A program made the translations under genes and the position numbers. A model generated the notes under the pieces. It made no database searches and was not told the DNA's origin. It saw only the letters and a program-made list of their open reading frames with translations. Below, in pieces: positions 59,960-64,000 of a stretch of DNA of 64,000 nucleotides (positions within the stretch are counted from its first letter, which is position 1; each line of letters starts with the position of its first letter). Location: positions 62,001 to 126,000 of the forward strand of contig CAZJYX010000006.1 in assembly GCA_964550375.1 (NCBI GenBank), written 5' to 3'. The stretch is from JAAYXS01 sp964550375 (GTDB lineage Bacteria; Planctomycetota; Phycisphaerae; UBA1845; Fen-1342).

Positions 59960-60694
59960 TCAGTACGCCGCGCGTCTGCGTCGGATGAGCAAGATTGCGG
60001 CAAGCACCGACAGAGACGTGGCAGGCTCTGGCACGAGGTGTAGCTGTATGGACCAATTGCCCACGGCGAAGGTGTCTTCGGCTTCGGTGGCGCCGGCCGC
60101 CAGTTCTTGCCACAGCATGAAACCGAAAGTCAGGGGGGCGCCGGTCGGTGACAGGTCCGGCTGGATTAACGGGTCGAAGTCCCCTTGTTGCAACAGTCCC
60201 AAGTCTGTCGCTGTAAAGTGAAGCCCGACGTCATCCCATATCCAGCCCATTCGCGGTGGAAGTATCTGTGCCCACGGAGTGCCGTAAGTTTGATCGTCCT
60301 GTCGAGCAATTAGCCTCAGCGCCGCTCCCGGACTGCCCCATCCGGTCGCAATCACGTCGAACGCAGCCGACGCGCTCTCAAGCGGCTCCATTGTCGCGGG
60401 ATCCAACACTGCATCTGCATCGAGGTAGACGCGCCAGATACCTGACGGCACGTCTGGTTCGGCGTGCAACTGCCCCATCGTTATCTGACAAGCACCGGGG
60501 TTTCCGCCAGTGTCAGAATGCGCCGTAGCGAGCGTAGCACCAGCCCCATAGCTGTAGACCGTGTCGACGATCCAATCAGCGTCCGCAAACTCCGTGTCAG
60601 CGAATACCAGAACTCCCGCAGGTGCTTGGGAAACGACCAACAATGCGAGCGAAGCCACGATGGAAACCGTGAATAGTCGATTGCCTTGCGACAT
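59960..60694 (-). CDS. PEP-CTERM domain secreted protein (exosortase substrate)
   Basis: The 244-residue protein has an N-terminal signal peptide ('LFTVSIVASLALLVVSQAPA'). The body is beta-rich with no recognised enzyme family. The C-terminus is a full PEP-CTERM signal: 'VPEPATSLSVLAAILLIRRR', i.e. VPEP, a short TM helix and an arginine cluster. Exosortase would cut it after the PEP motif. ATG 60,694 has GGAGGG upstream. It is the only PEP-CTERM protein seen in the window, about 14 kb from the exosortase operon. It lies between two copies of a 116-bp repeat. Confidence 0.93.
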   Translation of the reverse strand: MSQGNRLFTVSIVASLALLVVSQAPAGVLVFADTEFADADWIVDTVYSYGAGATLATAHSDTGGNPGACQITMGQLHAEPDVPSGIWRVYLDADAVLDPATMEPLESASAAFDVIATGWGSPGAALRLIARQDDQTYGTPWAQILPPRMGWIWDDVGLHFTATDLGLLQQGDFDPLIQPDLSPTGAPLTFGFMLWQELAAGATEAEDTFAVGNWSIQLHLVPEPATSLSVLAAILLIRRRRAAY

Positions 60695-60745
60695 GATGGA
60701 CCCTCCGAATCTCGTTTACGTCCGCGACGCCCTCTTGCCGAGTTC

Positions 60746-60775
60746 ATTCTACCACCTGCCCGGTAATGCATCCAA
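60746..60775 (-). promoter_or_regulatory. Promoter of the PEP-CTERM gene
   Basis: TTGGAT (60,775-60,770) and TAGAAT (60,751-60,746), 18 nt apart on the minus strand, about 50 nt before the ATG. Confidence 0.45.
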
Positions 60776-60824
60776 GCGTGAACGCGCGGCCGGGCGTGTG
60801 AAGGGCCCACCCAGCCACCGCCCC

Positions 60825-61205
60825 CTACGGCGCAACCGGCGTCCACGGGGCCGACAGCCTCAAGGCTTCAATCGCCGCGGGCAGCGGGATGCCGCCGATT
60901 TCCTTCGGGTCCGGCGGGTCGGCCGTGTCCAGCCGGTCCAGGACGGCCCGGACCCGTTCGTAGTAGAACGCCCGGGCGTCGCGGTCCGGCTCGCTGTCCA
61001 AGTCATCGGTCGGCGCTGCGGGTGCTGCCCGAATCGCGCGCGACGCCCTGGCTGTCCAGCCATACAGCGTCAGCCGCAGGGGGACCGGTGCTGCTTGCGC
61101 GGCGGGCCGTCGGGGCAGCGGCGCTACGAGCGCTTCGGGTAGCCGATCTGGCCGAGGGCTTCGCCGATCTCGGTCAGGATGGCCGGGTCGTCGATCGTGG
61201 CGGGT
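60825..61205 (-). pseudogene. Remnants of phage-type genes, truncated by a junction
   Basis: Three overlapping pieces are visible on the minus strand. From 61,205 to 61,124 the end of one protein, 'DDPAILTEIGEALGQIGYPK', stops with TAG and has lost its start. Next comes the tail related to the DUF5681-like gene. From about 61,090 to 60,825 another frame reads 'LTLYGWTARASRAIRAAP', then 'FYYERVRAVLDRLDTADPPD', ending at TAG 60,825. These read like real coding remnants. The 5' boundary at about 61,195-61,205 abuts a broken PhoD gene on the other strand. Confidence 0.5.
61007..61122. repeat. 116-bp duplicated segment, copy B
   Basis: Partner of copy A at 59,488-59,603. Differences fall mostly at third positions in the DUF5681-like reading frame (6 of 11), suggesting a formerly coding duplication. 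Confidence 0.9.
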
Positions 61206-62243
61206 CAGTTCCGCACGTCGGCCGAGGCCGGCTTCAACGGGCTGCGCTTCGGTGCCACCGGTGACTGGCAGCAGGCTCCGCCCTACCCCTCGCTGAAGAA
61301 CGTGCCCGAAAAGGAGCTCGAGTTCTTCCTCAAGCTCGGCGACACGATCTACGCTGACACCGAGACGCCGGCGCTGCCCGGTATCGTGCAGGCCCGCACG
61401 CTACCGCAGTTCCGCACGAAGCACTTCGAGGTCGCGTCGGAGCGGCCCGAGGCGCCGGGTTACAACTTCATGCGTGACCTGACGGCCTCGACGGCGGTGC
61501 TCGCCACGATCGACGATCACGAGGTCGTCGACAACTTCGCGGGCGGCGCCATGCCGGGCGACTCCCCGGATGCCCCGGACGTCCATCCGGCTGAGCCGCC
61601 GATGTTCACCGACCCGGTGGACTTCGTGAACCAGACTCTGGCCTATCAGGAAGCAATGCAGGCCTACCACGAGTACCACCCGCTGCACAGCTTGGAGTGG
61701 GATGCGCCGGGCGATCTGCGCACCGACGGCCGCCCGATGCTGTATCGCTACAACACGTACGGCCAGGATGCCGCGGTGATCATGCTGGACAGCCGTTCGT
61801 TCCGTGACGCGCAGTTGCCGCCGGTGACCGACCCAACCGATCCGGAGGCGGTGGCCGCATTCATCACGTCGACGTTCACGCCCGGCCGCACGCTGCTGGG
61901 TGCCTCGCAGCTAGCGGTACTCAAGGCTGACCTGCTGGCGGCGCAGGAAGCCGGCATCACCTGGAAGTTCGTGATCATCCCCGAGCCGATCCAGAACTTC
62001 GGCCCGATCAACGCTGAAGACCGCTTCGAGGGTTACGCCGTTGAGCGGAATGAGCTGCTCGGCTACATCGACGCGCTGGGCATCGACAACGTCGTGTTCC
62101 TGGCCGGCGATTTCCATGGCACGCTGGTCAACAACCTGACCTACGGCGCCCCGGGCGCCCTCATGCCGACCAACGCCATCGAGATCGTCACCGGGCCGGC
62201 CGCGTTCTACAGCGGGCTGTTCGGGCCGGGGCAGCGCGGCTGA
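61179..62243 (+). pseudogene. PhoD-like alkaline phosphatase/phosphodiesterase, N-terminally truncated
   Basis: The frame encodes 354 residues of the PhoD family: 'LRFGATGDWQQAPPYPSLKN', 'FFLKLGDTIYAD', 'LATIDDHEVVDNFAGG', 'VIMLDSRSFRDAQLP', 'VVFLAGDFHGTLVN'. Homology begins abruptly at about 61,203 ('GQFRT'); the signal peptide and first domain expected of PhoD are missing. The nominal ATG at 61,179 lies in unrelated sequence and has no ribosome site. The end 'GLFGPGQRG' may also be short. Active-site residues of the remaining part look intact. It is followed by a strong terminator. It is probably inactive unless the missing part is encoded elsewhere. Confidence 0.65.
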
Positions 62244-62313
62244 CAGCACCGCGCTCCGCCGCACGACAGCCGCCGGCCACAGAACCGCCGGCACCCGCGG
62301 CGTGATACACGCG

Positions 62314-62350
62314 ACAGGCGGCGAACCGAGGTTCGCCGCCTGTTTCTTCT
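62314..62350 (+). terminator. Rho-independent terminator after the PhoD-like gene
   Basis: ACAGGCGGCGAAC at 62,314-62,326 pairs perfectly with GTTCGCCGCCTGT at 62,331-62,343 across a 4-nt loop, followed by TTCTTCT. Confidence 0.85.
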
Positions 62351-62518
62351 GGCGCGACTTCGCATCGCTCCCGACGTGATCCCGACGCCGGCCGTTCACG
62401 CCGCGGCAGACTGCGCGCTACTCGATTGGCGGTCATCCGCAACCGCTACTGGAAGCTATCCCAGAACCCTCTCCCGGGGGGCGGCGCTTCTGCGGCGGAC
62501 TGCTGACGACGGGCCGGG

Positions 62519-63853
62519 TTACCGGCTGACCAGCAGCAAGACGAAGGGGTCGATGTCGAACACGTTGACGGCACCGTCGCCGTTGCAGTCGGCCACGCAC
62601 AGCAGATCGCAGCCCAGGACGCCATACTGCGACTCCCAGGCCGCCGGGTTGGTCAGGGCGACTACGAACGCGTCGATATCAAATGAGTTCACGCTGCCGT
62701 CGCAGTTGGCGTCACCCCGAAGCTGACCGGCGCACTCCTCGCAGGCATCCGCCACGCCGCTCTGGTCTTCGTCGCGGCAGTCCGTCCCAGGCCCCATCCA
62801 GTCGCCGCCCGCTACTTGGCACATCTCGGCCGTAAACACCAGGCAGCCTCCCGTAGCGTGGAAGCAGCACGCGCCCTCAGGCTCGGGGCACTCGACGGAG
62901 TCACAGGTCGTGCCGTCGCCCATGAACGTGCCGTTCAGGGCCGCGCAGTCTTCCGGGGTGGAATCATCCGCGCACTGCCCGTCCGGCAGGCAGCAGGCCC
63001 CGCTGGGGAAGCACACGTACGTAGCACAGTCGGTCCCGGCACCGGCCCAAACACCCCCGACGACGGCACATTGGGCCGCGGTCAGGTCCAGGCAGCCGCC
63101 GGTCGCCGGAATGCAACAGGCACCCTGCGGCTGTGGGCAACTCACCAGGCTGCAGTCGCTGTCGTCGCCCTGGTACAGCCCGCCTTGGGCCGCGCACTCG
63201 CCGACGGTGAGATCGTCCGCACAGCTCCCGTCCGGCAGACAACAGGCGCCGGTCGGATCGCCGCACTCGACCACGGCCCGAATCACCAGGTCGCCCTGGA
63301 TGAACAGGCAGAAATTCAGCCAGCCGCCGGGGATCGCGTACAGCACGTTCTTGCCGGCCTGGCAACCGTCCACGTCGCGAATCACACTCGGCCCGCCGGA
63401 GCCCACGTCAGTCCACTCGGCGAACTCCAGCACGACGTAGAACTGCTGGCCCTGCGCGACGGGTACACTAAGCGGCACTGTCCCGGCTTCGTCGATATAG
63501 CGGAATTCGTTTATGTAGCCGGGCGTCAGCAGAGGCGCTTCAAGGTAGGCCCACTGCGTGCCCGGCGTGGGAAACGTGCTACCATCCGCGATCTGAATGC
63601 CCTGTTGCAGTGAGAAGAGGTGGCCGGGTGTGCCCTCCAGCCAGGCGATTTGAACCGCCACGATGGTGCCGTCACAGGGCGAGGTGAGCCGCACGCCGGC
63701 CTTCTCGCCCGGGATGAAATCACCCACAATCACCGCCGCACCGCCTTCAACGAACGAGTCGTTCTTGACCACGACCTCAACGGCCGGCGCCGTGGCTGTC
63801 CACGCCAGGACGGCGGCCAGGGGCAACATGATACGGGCGCACTTTCGGCTCAT
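62519..63853 (-). CDS. Secreted protein with four GACC Cys-repeats and dockerin-like end
   Basis: The 444-residue protein has a signal peptide ('IMLPLAAVLAWTATAPAVE'). A beta-rich N-terminal domain follows (about 25-200). Four tandem ~45-residue units each start 'GACC' ('GACCLPDGSCADD', 'GACCIPATGGCLDL', 'GACCLPDGQCADD', 'GACCFHATGGCLVF') and hold several cysteines, alternating in two types. The end has two calcium-loop repeats ('GDANCDGSVNSFDIDAFVVA', 'DCNGDGAVNVFDIDPFVLLL') of dockerin type. It is likely a surface or extracellular protein. Such Cys-repeat/dockerin proteins are abundant in planctomycetes; partners are unknown. Confidence 0.85.
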   Translation of the reverse strand: MSRKCARIMLPLAAVLAWTATAPAVEVVVKNDSFVEGGAAVIVGDFIPGEKAGVRLTSPCDGTIVAVQIAWLEGTPGHLFSLQQGIQIADGSTFPTPGTQWAYLEAPLLTPGYINEFRYIDEAGTVPLSVPVAQGQQFYVVLEFAEWTDVGSGGPSVIRDVDGCQAGKNVLYAIPGGWLNFCLFIQGDLVIRAVVECGDPTGACCLPDGSCADDLTVGECAAQGGLYQGDDSDCSLVSCPQPQGACCIPATGGCLDLTAAQCAVVGGVWAGAGTDCATYVCFPSGACCLPDGQCADDSTPEDCAALNGTFMGDGTTCDSVECPEPEGACCFHATGGCLVFTAEMCQVAGGDWMGPGTDCRDEDQSGVADACEECAGQLRGDANCDGSVNSFDIDAFVVALTNPAAWESQYGVLGCDLLCVADCNGDGAVNVFDIDPFVLLLVSR

Positions 63854-64000
63854 TGCTTTCGACCTCCTGAGGCACGTGAGGTGCCATCCCAGTAACCCTA
63901 TTCTTCACAGGACCAAGTGGCGTTTCAACCTGTTTCGTCGATTGGCCGCGGGCTGCCACATTATCGGAAAGACGACCGCGCGGGCGGGAAACCCAGGCCG

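Noticed and set aside
1..64000. CRISPR array or cas genes
   Set aside because: No regularly spaced direct repeats with unique spacers and no Cas motifs were seen.

Overview
The window looks like a planctomycete chromosome segment, probably of the Phycisphaerae type. It is GC-rich, with GTG starts as well as ATG. It carries an exosortase/EPS locus together with a VPEP-tailed (PEP-CTERM) substrate. It has two secreted proteins ending in dockerin-like 'NVFDIDPFV' repeats, one of them with GACC-type cysteine repeats of a kind often seen in that group, plus many TPR proteins and many sensor kinases. This placement is inferred from gene content; there is no rRNA in the window.

Layout. 1-4.5 kb (minus): a sensory operon of hydE, an [FeFe]-hydrogenase-like ferredoxin/histidine kinase and a receiver/kinase cut by the window edge, followed by a lone receiver. 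4.9-9.1 kb (plus): envelope and chaperone genes (thioredoxin-like/TPR, zinc-less DnaJ, two membrane proteins). 9.1-13.9 kb (minus): an ABC exporter whose permease is fused to a CPBP protease, and a histidine kinase with a CxxCH sensor domain. 14.2-14.3 kb (minus): two possible tiny peptides behind a perfect Shine-Dalgarno site. 14.5-21.5 kb (plus): a Ser/Thr kinase, a PAS hybrid kinase and a TolC-like lipoprotein. 21.5-26.0 kb (minus): pabB-pabC-nif3-surA-like operon. 26.4-31.1 kb: small envelope proteins, dapB, a tiny lipoprotein and a phosphodiesterase-like lipoprotein. 31.2-35.2 kb: DUF72, a repeat-bearing lipoprotein and a zinc dehydrogenase. 35.2-45.9 kb (minus): the EPS/exosortase operon (Wza-like, exosortase, EpsI-like, 1640-aa TPR protein, Wzc-like), with a good promoter and an upstream palindrome. 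46.4-52.9 kb: a NeuD-like acyltransferase, two overlapping dynamin-like GTPases, FmdB, membrane proteins and a triple-repeat Cys-rich secreted protein. 53.2-54.6 kb: tRNA-Leu(CAG) and a P-loop/deoxyribosyltransferase-like fusion. 54.6-55.9 kb: a gene desert built of repeats. 55.9-63.9 kb: a C25 peptidase/beta-helix/dockerin protein, phage-like remnants with a 116-bp duplication, the PEP-CTERM protein, an N-terminally broken PhoD and a Cys-repeat dockerin protein.

How it fits together. The most coherent systems are the putative H2- or redox-sensing operon at the left edge, the exosortase pathway with a substrate in the same window about 14 kb away, and the folate/NIF3 operon. The region from 59.4 to 62.3 kb is mosaic, with truncated genes and a duplicated segment, and could reflect either real rearrangement or an assembly junction.
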